DNA from: Desulfuromonadaceae bacterium
Lineage (GTDB): Bacteria > Desulfobacterota > Desulfuromonadia > Desulfuromonadales > Geopsychrobacteraceae
Assembly: GCA_016744555.1 (NCBI GenBank)
Contig: JADGED010000163.1
Coordinates: 1 to 5,740, forward strand
Length of the DNA stretch: 5,740 bases
Reading direction: 5' to 3'
The notes under the pieces are model-generated. The model was not told the origin of the DNA. It was given only the letters and a program-made list of their open reading frames with translations, and made no database searches. Positions 1-5,040 of the stretch are shown here, piece after piece (the stretch's first letter is position 1; the number at the start of each line of letters is the position of its first letter). The translations under genes were made by a program, and so were the position numbers.

Positions 1-161
1 CCATCCTGTTTCAACATCGCTTCAATTAAGGGCCCCTCACGGTTCTCAATTTCTGTATCGGTATCGACAAAATCATAATTGATACTTTTAGCCAGTAAGC
101 GACCTAACGTGCTTTTGCCGGTGCCCATAAACCCTGTTAGGATGATATTTTTTTGTGACAT
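1..161 (-). CDS. aroK: Shikimate kinase, N-terminal part (cut by window edge)
   Basis: Shikimate kinase phosphorylates the 3-hydroxyl of shikimate with ATP in the cytoplasm, the fifth step of the chorismate (aromatic amino acid) pathway. Only the first 53 codons are present; the rest lies beyond the left edge. The visible part has the Walker A loop GFMGTGKST at residues 10-18 and, after the first helix, FVDTDTEIE at residues 31-39. The Asp-x-Asp pair there is the usual magnesium/shikimate-binding segment of the family, and R41 follows. The ATG is preceded by GAGGAAAT (169-162), a good ribosome binding site. The gene is divergent from typA. The Walker A plus DTD arrangement separates it from guanylate and adenylate kinases. 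The family call is firm; the choice of aroK over aroL as symbol is conventional. Confidence 0.88.
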   Translation of the reverse strand, partial: MSQKNIILTGFMGTGKSTLGRLLAKSINYDFVDTDTEIENREGPLIEAMLKQD

Positions 162-199
162 ATTTCCTCGTAATGTGAATATGTAAATCTAAAACAAAA

Positions 200-387
200 T
201 TTGACAGGATTAACAGGATAAAAACGGATTAAATTCAGATTTAAAACAAATTCATAACCGCAGATTAACGCAGGTACACGCTGATCAAAATCATAAATAA
301 ACATAATACACTTTTTTGTTTTTAACCTAAGATAAAGCATTTATTTTATGGGTTAATCAGAACTTATCAGATTTTAATCCTGTCAAA
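200..387. repeat. Degenerate intergenic repeat bounded by a 14-bp inverted repeat
   Basis: Tttgacaggattaa at 200-213 is the exact reverse complement of 374-387. A second, imperfect match (13 of 15) pairs 227-241 with 366-380. Inside, the left arm reads as three 10-bp units, gacaggatta / acaggataaa / aacggattaa (203-232). A second block at 259-288 reads cgcagattaa / cgcaggtaca / cgctgatcaa. The right arm, read on the minus strand, also has GAT spaced by 10-11 bp. The ~10-bp period equals one DNA turn. Sequences of the ACAGGATTAACAGGAT and CGCGGATNAACGCGGAT type are ones I recall as common degenerate intergenic elements in Geobacter-like genomes; that is memory, not a search. Function is unknown. 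Confidence 0.6.
259..288. repeat. Three tandem 10-bp units beginning CGC
   Basis: The units are cgcagattaa (259-268), cgcaggtaca (269-278) and cgctgatcaa (279-288). The CGC recurs at exactly 10-bp spacing, while the rest of the unit is degenerate. They lie inside the larger inverted-repeat-bounded element and probably belong to the same repeat family. Confidence 0.6.
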
Positions 388-476
388 AAGATTTTATGTT
401 TTTATTTGTGTATCCCTAGAAAAAGATATGAAATTGCGAATAATGTGTCAAGTTGCGAATTTATCGACTTATTTTC

Positions 477-505
477 TTGGCATTCTGCTTACTTTCTGCC
501 ATACT
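477..505 (+). promoter_or_regulatory. Candidate sigma-70 promoter of typA
   Basis: TTGGCA (477-482) can serve as a -35 box, with a 17-bp spacer to CATACT (500-505), which matches four of six -10 consensus positions. This would start transcription near 512, giving a leader of about 35 nt that ends with the AAGGG ribosome binding site. An inverted repeat TGGCA (478-482) / TGCCA (497-501) overlaps both boxes and could be an operator. The match to consensus is moderate, so this is a suggestion. Confidence 0.35.
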
Positions 506-546
506 CCCGCTCCTTTGCGTAAATCATAATCTTTGAAGGGTTTAAG

Positions 547-2358
547 ATGTCAGAAAATATAAGAAATATAGCAATTATCGCTCACGTTGATCACGGTAAA
601 ACTACACTTGTTGATGCCATGTTGGTGCAGTCTGGAGTCTTTCGAGAGCATCAAGAGATTACCGAGCGGGTGATGGATAGTAACGACTTGGAAAAAGAGC
701 GTGGCATTACCATCCTCTCCAAGAACCTATCGGTACAACGTGGTGGTTTGAAAATCAATATTGTTGATACCCCCGGTCACGCCGATTTTGGTGGTGAAGT
801 TGAGCGAATCCTCAAGATGGTTGATTCGGTTCTGTTATTGGTCGATGCTTTTGATGGTCCCATGCCGCAGACCCGTTTCGTCTTGAAAAAATCTTTGGAT
901 TTGGGCCTTAAGCCAATTGTTGTAATTAACAAAATTGACCGCCCTGGCGCTCGCCCTGAAGCAGTTGTCGATATGGTTTTTGACCTGTTTTGTGAGCTTG
1001 AAGCCGATGAAGATCAGCTCGACTTCCCAATTGTTTATGCCAGTGCAAAATTCGGTATTGCAAAAAATCATTTTGATGATGAGTCAGACAATCTAGACCC
1101 ACTGTTTGATATGATTGATGCAAAGGTTGCCCCACCTGCAGGTGATCCAGCAGCTCCATTTCAAATGTTGGTAACCAACATCGATTACAATAAGTTTATT
1201 GGTCGTACAGCTACTGGTAAGATTTTCAACGGTACAGTCAAGGCGGGTGAAACTGTTGCTCGAATTGATCACGCTGGAAAGATTAAAACCGGTAGAATTA
1301 GCAAGCTTCTTGGTTATCAAGGGTTGCAGCAAGTTGAACTAGCTGAAGCTTATGCCGGTGATATTGTAACTATTGCAGGGTTTGAAGAACTTGGTATAAG
1401 TGAAACTTTAGCCGATGCCGAAAACCCAATTGCTCTTCCATATGTAGCGATTGATGAACCAACTTTATCGATGAACTTTATTGTCAACAACTCTCCTTTT
1501 GCAGGTCTGGAAGGTAAGTGGGTTACTTCACGTAACATTCGTGAGCGGTTGATGAAAGAGTTGCGTACCAATGTTTCTTTACGGGTTGAAGAGACCTCTA
1601 ATACCGATACTTTCAAAGTTTCAGGTCGTGGTGAATTGCACCTCTCTATTTTGATCGAAAATATGCGTCGTGAAGGTTTTGAGCTGTCAGTTTCTAAGCC
1701 AGAGGTTATTTTCCGTGAGATTGATGGAGAGAGCTGTGAACCAATAGAGCACCTTACTATTGATGTTCCTGAGGAATACCAAGGTACTGTAATTGAAAAG
1801 CTTGGTAGCCGTAAAGCTGAGATGACCTCAATGCAACCTATGGAAGGGACCAATCGGATCGAATTTTTGATTCCTGCTCGTGGCCTTATCGGTTTCCGTA
1901 CTGAGTTTATGACCGATACCCGTGGTACCGGAGTAATGAACCATTGCTTTCACGATTACCTTCCATATAAAGGACCTATCGAGGGTCGTAAGAATGGTGT
2001 TCTTATTGCTCTTGAAAAAGGTGAGACTGTTGCTTACTCATTGTACAATCTGCAGGATCGGGGCATATTGTTTGTTGGTCCTGGGGTGCAGATTTACGAA
2101 GGGATGATTCTTGGTCAGCACGCTAAGGACAACGATTTGGTTGTTAACTCATGCCGTGGTAAGAAACTTACTAACGTACGTTCATCTGGTACCGATGAGG
2201 CGATTAGGATTATTCCACCAAGAAATATGTCATTGGAACAATCACTCGAATATATTGCCGATGATGAATTAGTTGAAATTACTCCAAAATCTATCCGTTT
2301 GCGTAAGCGTTATCTTGATGCAAATGAACGGAAAAAAATGGAAAAAATAGCCAAGTAG
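547..2358 (+). CDS. typA: Translational GTPase TypA/BipA
   Basis: TypA/BipA is an EF-G-like GTPase that binds the 70S ribosome at the EF-G site. It is known mainly for roles in 50S subunit assembly and growth under cold or other stress. The 603-residue product is the normal full length. All GTPase motifs are visible: P-loop AHVDHGKT (12-19), the RGIT switch I threonine motif (52-55), DTPGH (74-78), NKID (128-131) and SAK (166-168). A beta-barrel domain II and EF-G-like domains III and V follow. The TypA-specific C-terminal domain (about residue 480 on) ends in a lysine/arginine-rich tail suited to rRNA contact. The ATG has AAGGG six bases upstream. It stands alone, divergent from aroK and convergent with the regulator gene, and is closed by a hairpin terminator. 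EF-G and LepA are excluded by length and the C-terminal domain. Confidence 0.97.
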   Translation: MSENIRNIAIIAHVDHGKTTLVDAMLVQSGVFREHQEITERVMDSNDLEKERGITILSKNLSVQRGGLKINIVDTPGHADFGGEVERILKMVDSVLLLVDAFDGPMPQTRFVLKKSLDLGLKPIVVINKIDRPGARPEAVVDMVFDLFCELEADEDQLDFPIVYASAKFGIAKNHFDDESDNLDPLFDMIDAKVAPPAGDPAAPFQMLVTNIDYNKFIGRTATGKIFNGTVKAGETVARIDHAGKIKTGRISKLLGYQGLQQVELAEAYAGDIVTIAGFEELGISETLADAENPIALPYVAIDEPTLSMNFIVNNSPFAGLEGKWVTSRNIRERLMKELRTNVSLRVEETSNTDTFKVSGRGELHLSILIENMRREGFELSVSKPEVIFREIDGESCEPIEHLTIDVPEEYQGTVIEKLGSRKAEMTSMQPMEGTNRIEFLIPARGLIGFRTEFMTDTRGTGVMNHCFHDYLPYKGPIEGRKNGVLIALEKGETVAYSLYNLQDRGILFVGPGVQIYEGMILGQHAKDNDLVVNSCRGKKLTNVRSSGTDEAIRIIPPRNMSLEQSLEYIADDELVEITPKSIRLRKRYLDANERKKMEKIAK

Positions 2359-2395
2359 GTAGCGGCGAAACTTCTCCATATTAATATGTTTCTTG

Positions 2396-2432
2396 TTGGC
2401 CCCTCTGCCCGTGGTAGTGGGGCCAATGTTTT
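2396..2432 (+). terminator. Rho-independent terminator of typA
   Basis: A perfect 8-bp stem, TTGGCCCC (2396-2403) with GGGGCCAA (2419-2426), is extended inward by CTGCC (2405-2409) pairing with GGTAG (2413-2417) through one G-U pair, leaving a three-base loop. TGTTTT (2427-2432) follows on the plus strand. It begins 38 bp after the typA stop. In the opposite direction the stem lies about 21 bp beyond the regulator's stop, but no T-run follows there, so it would be a weaker terminator or an mRNA 3' end protector for that gene. Confidence 0.75.
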
Positions 2433-2447
2433 AACCTTAAAGTACTC

Positions 2448-3827
2448 TCAATTCTCCATTCCCAGCCGTTTAATTTTTTCTACCAATGTGGTTCGGTTTA
2501 TGTTTAATAATTCTGCCGCTCGGGCCTTTACCCCTTTTCCCAATACCATTGCTTGCTGAATCAGTTCTCGCTCTATACCAGCGATTGTAAAGTTCATATC
2601 TATTCCATCTGCTGTTACTTGCGGTGAAAAAGGATCTGATTGGGCTATTTTGCCACAAAGGTCTGCTGGCAGGTCGGCAGGACATACAACGCTGCTATCA
2701 GCTAGAGCTATTGTGCGTTCAATTATATTTTCCATTTCTCGAACATTGCCTGGCCAAGCGTAAGACTCCATGACTTTAAGAGCATCAACTCCAATAGTGA
2801 TTTGTTCTCGTTTCATCTCTTTACAGATTTTTTCACAAAAATAACGCACTAGTTGTGGAATGTCGCTACGACGTTCTTTCAGTGTTGGTAACTGAATTGG
2901 AATAACATTTAAACGATAATATAGGTCTTCCCGAAACTTTCCTGTTTTTACTTGCTCTTCTAAGTCAGTATTGGTTGCAGAAATGAGCCGAATATTAAGT
3001 TTTATTTTTTCGGTTGAACCAATACGTTCAAATTCGTGTTCTTGTAAAACCCTAAGGAGTTTAACTTGGAGTTGATGTGGCATGTCACCAATTTCATCTA
3101 GAAATATAGTGCCACCATTTGCAGCTTCAAGTTTACCCGGTTTGTCGGCAATAGCCCCAGTAAATGAGCCTTTTATGTGACCAAAGAGTTCCGATTCAAG
3201 TAAATCTGCCGGAATTGCACCACAGTTTATCGCTATAAAAGGGTCATTTTTTCTTGGACTGTTGTAGTGAATAGCTTTTGCTACTAACTCTTTTCCGGTG
3301 CCAGATGCACCAAGAATTAAAATAGTAGAATCGGTTCCGGTGACTTTTTCCATTCTAATGAATACTTGCTGCATAGCTTGACTGGTACCAATAATATTAT
3401 CAAAACGATAGCGACCATGTAGCTGTTGGCGTAAATATTTATTTTCTAAAACCAGACGATTTTTTTCAACTGCTTTCGTGATTTTTACTTTAAGTCGTTC
3501 TACGTTGAATGGTTTAGTTATATAGTCCAAAGCACCAGCACGCATTGCTTCAACTGCAGTATCGGTAGATGCTTTACCGGTTATTAAGATAACGCAGGTT
3601 TCAGGTGAATGCTCTTTTACCCATCTGAGAATGTCTATACCGGTAATTCCTGGTAAGACTAAATCACTGATGATTAGGTCAAAAGATTGCTGCTTAAGTA
3701 AAATTATTGCAGCTTCACCAGAGTTACAGCTATCTACAATGTAACCACTTTTAACTAATAGAGTTGATAGTGCTTTACAACTTTCCAATTCGTCATCTAT
3801 TAATAAAATTTTGGCATTTTGTGACAT
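2448..3827 (-). CDS. NtrC-family sigma-54-dependent response regulator
   Basis: This is a two-component response regulator that activates RNA polymerase carrying sigma-54 by ATP hydrolysis. The 459 residues show three domains. The receiver (about 5-120) has acidic pocket D11-D12, phosphoacceptor D55, T83 and K105. The AAA+ domain (about 144-385) has Walker A GASGTGKE (173-180), sigma-54-contact loop GSFTGA (220-225, a serine variant of GAFTGA), Walker B FLDEIG (242-247), FREDLYYRLNV with arginine fingers (298-308) and sensor II WPGNVRE (358-364). A Fis-type helix-turn-helix (about 435-456) contains NRTTLVEKIKR. An in-frame ATG at 3854 would add nine residues, but it lacks a ribosome binding site, whereas the ATG at 3827 has GGAG eight bases upstream. 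No histidine kinase is in the window, so its signal and targets are unknown. It is convergent with typA and divergent from the MBL gene. Confidence 0.93.
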   Translation of the reverse strand: MSQNAKILLIDDELESCKALSTLLVKSGYIVDSCNSGEAAIILLKQQSFDLIISDLVLPGITGIDILRWVKEHSPETCVILITGKASTDTAVEAMRAGALDYITKPFNVERLKVKITKAVEKNRLVLENKYLRQQLHGRYRFDNIIGTSQAMQQVFIRMEKVTGTDSTILILGASGTGKELVAKAIHYNSPRKNDPFIAINCGAIPADLLESELFGHIKGSFTGAIADKPGKLEAANGGTIFLDEIGDMPHQLQVKLLRVLQEHEFERIGSTEKIKLNIRLISATNTDLEEQVKTGKFREDLYYRLNVIPIQLPTLKERRSDIPQLVRYFCEKICKEMKREQITIGVDALKVMESYAWPGNVREMENIIERTIALADSSVVCPADLPADLCGKIAQSDPFSPQVTADGIDMNFTIAGIERELIQQAMVLGKGVKARAAELLNINRTTLVEKIKRLGMEN

Positions 3828-3835
3828 TGCTTTAA

Positions 3836-3840
3836 CTCCA
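3836..3840 (-). promoter_or_regulatory. Ribosome binding site that fixes the regulator start at 3827
   Basis: Read on the minus strand this is TGGAG, eight bases before the ATG at 3827-3825. The upstream in-frame ATG at 3854-3852 is preceded by TACGTCAATCAA, which has no Shine-Dalgarno match. The shorter start also gives the usual receiver-domain beginning, a few residues before KILLIDDE. Confidence 0.7.
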
Positions 3841-3866
3841 ATTGAGTGCGTCATTTGATTGACGTA

Positions 3867-3895
3867 AATATAACATGCAAGAATAACAGCAACAA
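3867..3895 (-). promoter_or_regulatory. Candidate sigma-70 promoter of the response regulator
   Basis: On the minus strand, TTGTTG (3895-3890) stands 17 bp before TATATT (3872-3867). The -10 box matches consensus in five of six positions; the -35 box matches only at its TTG. Transcription would start near 3860, about 33 nt before the ATG at 3827. The upstream ATG at 3854 would then sit only a few bases into the transcript, further favouring the shorter start. A weak -35 beside an upstream palindrome is typical of an activator-dependent promoter, which is an inference here. Confidence 0.4.
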
Positions 3896-3904
3896 GGGGT
3901 ATTA

Positions 3905-3924
3905 AGACGTTATATGTAACGTCT
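3905..3924. promoter_or_regulatory. Perfect 20-bp palindrome, candidate operator
   Basis: AGACGTTA (3905-3912), a 4-bp centre TATG, and TAACGTCT (3917-3924) form perfect 8-bp arms. The centre lies about 55 bp upstream of the predicted regulator start point, just beyond the -35 box. A further AACGTCT copy lies at 3951-3957, 33 bp from the one at 3918-3924, and a related GACGTAA lies at 3861-3867. No T-run follows the palindrome on either strand, so a terminator is unlikely. A dimeric DNA-binding protein, possibly the regulator itself, is the simplest reading. Confidence 0.45.
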
Positions 3925-4084
3925 CTACTGTTTCAATTTCGATTATGCGCAACGTCTAATGCCCCTCTCCATCTCTCTGTTAAAATATGTTTTTGGTTTT
4001 GGTTTTTTAATGGAGTGTGAGTTCCGATCTTAACCTATGGGCGTTATGCACATAGTTGTTAGTTTTCTTAAAGTTGGGCAGTAA

Positions 4085-4121
4085 TTGGCATGAAATTAGA
4101 CACTGAAATATAGATTATAAA
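4085..4121 (+). promoter_or_regulatory. Weak candidate promoter of the MBL-purL unit
   Basis: TTGGCA (4085-4090) could be a -35 box with TATAGA (4109-4114) at 18 bp. TATAAA (4116-4121) is a better -10 box but lacks a well-placed -35. Either would give a leader of roughly 60-70 nt before the GTG start. The same TTGGCA hexamer appears in the candidate typA promoter. Evidence is by eye only. Confidence 0.25.
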
Positions 4122-4173
4122 CCTTGCCAGAAAGGGTAAATGTTCGGTATAAGTGCAACGCTCTATGGGGGAT

Positions 4174-4179
4174 GAAAGG
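4174..4179 (+). promoter_or_regulatory. Ribosome binding site for the GTG start at 4191
   Basis: GAAAGG lies 11 bases before the GTG, a little longer than the usual spacing. An in-frame TGA at 4173-4175 stops any longer reading, and no ATG or other start codon lies between it and 4191. The next ATG, at 4199, is out of frame. The GTG is therefore the only sensible start that keeps the conserved first strand MRVCLLASGS. Confidence 0.55.
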
Positions 4180-4190
4180 TAACAAATAAA

Positions 4191-4967
4191 GTGCGGGTAT
4201 GTTTGCTGGCAAGTGGCAGTCGTGGTAACAGTACTTTGATTGAAGTTGATGGTTGTCGACTGTTGATTGATGCTGGCTTGTCAGGAGTTGAAACTGAGCG
4301 TAGGCTTGCTTCAATTAATTTGAACTGTGACGATTTACACGCTATTTTGGTAACGCATGAGCACAGTGATCATGTTAGTGGTATTGGCCCGCTAGCACGG
4401 CGACACAAGTTACCTGTTTATATCGATCACAAAACCCATGCGGCATTACCTAAGCTTGGCAAGATTGCGGAATTGCAACATTTTTCTGCTGGTGATACTT
4501 TCCCTTTGCGAGAGTTACAAATATCATCTTTTTCAACTACTCATGATGCTGTTAACCCCGTTGGTTTTACGATTGAATCAACCGAGGGTAAGGTTGGTTT
4601 TGCTACCGATCTAGGCATGCCAACAAGACTAGTTGCTGAGCAGTTAAAACAGTGTCGAGTGTTAGTTTTAGAGGCTAATCACGATGAGCAGATGTTACAG
4701 GAAGGACCTTATCCGTGGAATTTAAAACAGCGGATTAGGAGCCGTCATGGTCATCTTTCAAACATAGAATCTTGTTCGTTATTAGAACAGATTTGTTGGC
4801 CAGGGTTGGAGGCTGTTTTTTTGGCTCACTTGAGCGAAGAAAATAACTGTCCCAAATTAGCCAAGCAATCTTTTGTTGATCTTATGCAAACCTGTGGGCA
4901 GGATGTAGAAATTATTGTTGGTAGTCAGAATCAGGCCAGCTTTTGTTTTGCTGTAGATAAACCGTAG
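4191..4967 (+). CDS. YycJ/WalJ-like MBL-fold metallo-hydrolase
   Basis: This is a cytoplasmic metallo-beta-lactamase-fold hydrolase of the YycJ/WalJ group, whose members are generally regarded as nucleic-acid-linked phosphodiesterases or nucleases. The substrate here is unknown. The 258 residues match the family length. Visible features are the N-terminal ASGSRGNS (7-14), LIDAG (25-29) and the metal motif THEHSDH (55-61), with H56, H58, D60 and H61. Further probable ligands are H118 in STTHDA, D140 in FATDLG and H213 in LAHLS; EANHD (161-165) and RSRHGHLSN (183-191) are typical of this subgroup. No signal peptide is present. It starts with GTG. The PurL-type frame begins 73 bp downstream on the same strand with no clear terminator between, so an operon is likely. 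I recall the same MBL-purL order in Geobacter, which would make this neighbourhood native. Confidence 0.9.
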   Translation: MRVCLLASGSRGNSTLIEVDGCRLLIDAGLSGVETERRLASINLNCDDLHAILVTHEHSDHVSGIGPLARRHKLPVYIDHKTHAALPKLGKIAELQHFSAGDTFPLRELQISSFSTTHDAVNPVGFTIESTEGKVGFATDLGMPTRLVAEQLKQCRVLVLEANHDEQMLQEGPYPWNLKQRIRSRHGHLSNIESCSLLEQICWPGLEAVFLAHLSEENNCPKLAKQSFVDLMQTCGQDVEIIVGSQNQASFCFAVDKP

Positions 4968-5040
4968 TGGATAATCGCAGCACCATTTTGAATAATTATT
5001 TGTGCAACCATCTCAATAGTCTGTTTATTTTGGAGAGAAA

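Larger units (their letters stand above)
162..546. other. AT-rich divergent intergenic spacer between aroK and typA
   Basis: These 385 bp separate two divergent genes and have no credible coding content. The left half (about 200-387) is filled by a degenerate repeat element, described separately. The right half (388-546) is single-copy AT-rich DNA holding the candidate typA promoter, a direct repeat of ttgcgaat at 434-441 and 453-460 (19 bp apart), and the typA ribosome binding site (AAGGG, 536-540). I could not pick a convincing aroK promoter in the opposite direction. It would have to lie in or beside the repeat element. Confidence 0.7.
3828..4190. other. Divergent regulatory spacer between the regulator and MBL genes
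   Basis: This 363-bp spacer has no supportable gene. Its left part (3849-3957) holds the candidate regulator promoter and a set of GACGT-containing inverted and direct repeats. The middle (3961-4008) is pyrimidine-rich on the plus strand and ends in three T-runs separated by GG. A small hairpin is possible at 4035-4055 (CTATG/CATAG arms, 11-nt loop). The right part (4085-4190) holds weak promoter-like boxes and the leader of the MBL gene. I saw no riboswitch or tRNA-like fold by eye. Confidence 0.6.

Noticed and set aside
200..290. CRISPR array suggested by regularly spaced short repeats
   Set aside because: The repeat unit is about 10 bp and degenerate, with no spacers of 25-40 bp between conserved repeats and no cas genes nearby.
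137..340. Minus-strand 67-codon open frame across the aroK start and repeat element
   Set aside because: It overlaps the start of shikimate kinase in another frame, is composed of translated intergenic repeat, has no domain-like sequence and no clear ribosome binding site.
477..492. Possible sigma-54 (-24/-12) promoter before typA: TGGCAT-N5-TTAC
   Set aside because: The -12 element lacks the required GC (TTAC instead of TTGC); the sigma-70 reading of the same region is better.
835..1853. Several minus-strand open frames inside typA
   Set aside because: They are antisense shadows of a full-length, strongly conserved gene and have no recognisable protein features.
2377..2388. Perfect 12-bp palindrome CATATTAATATG between typA and the terminator
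   Set aside because: It is entirely AT apart from its ends, lies downstream of both convergent genes, and is plausibly chance in AT-rich DNA.
3961..4008. Pyrimidine-rich stretch ending in T-runs as a terminator or small RNA end
   Set aside because: No GC-rich hairpin precedes the T-runs on the plus strand, and no promoter or conserved RNA fold could be supported.
4122..4190. Purine or ZTP riboswitch in the leader of the MBL-purL unit
   Set aside because: I looked for the conserved cores because of the purine gene downstream; none is recognisable, and only a small ACCTT/AAGGGT hairpin is seen.
4096..4314. Minus-strand 72-codon open frame over the MBL gene start
   Set aside because: It is antisense to the conserved N-terminus of the MBL-fold protein and its leader; its residue content looks random.
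4991..5000. AATAATTATT palindrome between the MBL and purL genes
   Set aside because: It is short, AT-only and without a T-run or other operator context; too weak to call a terminator or binding site.
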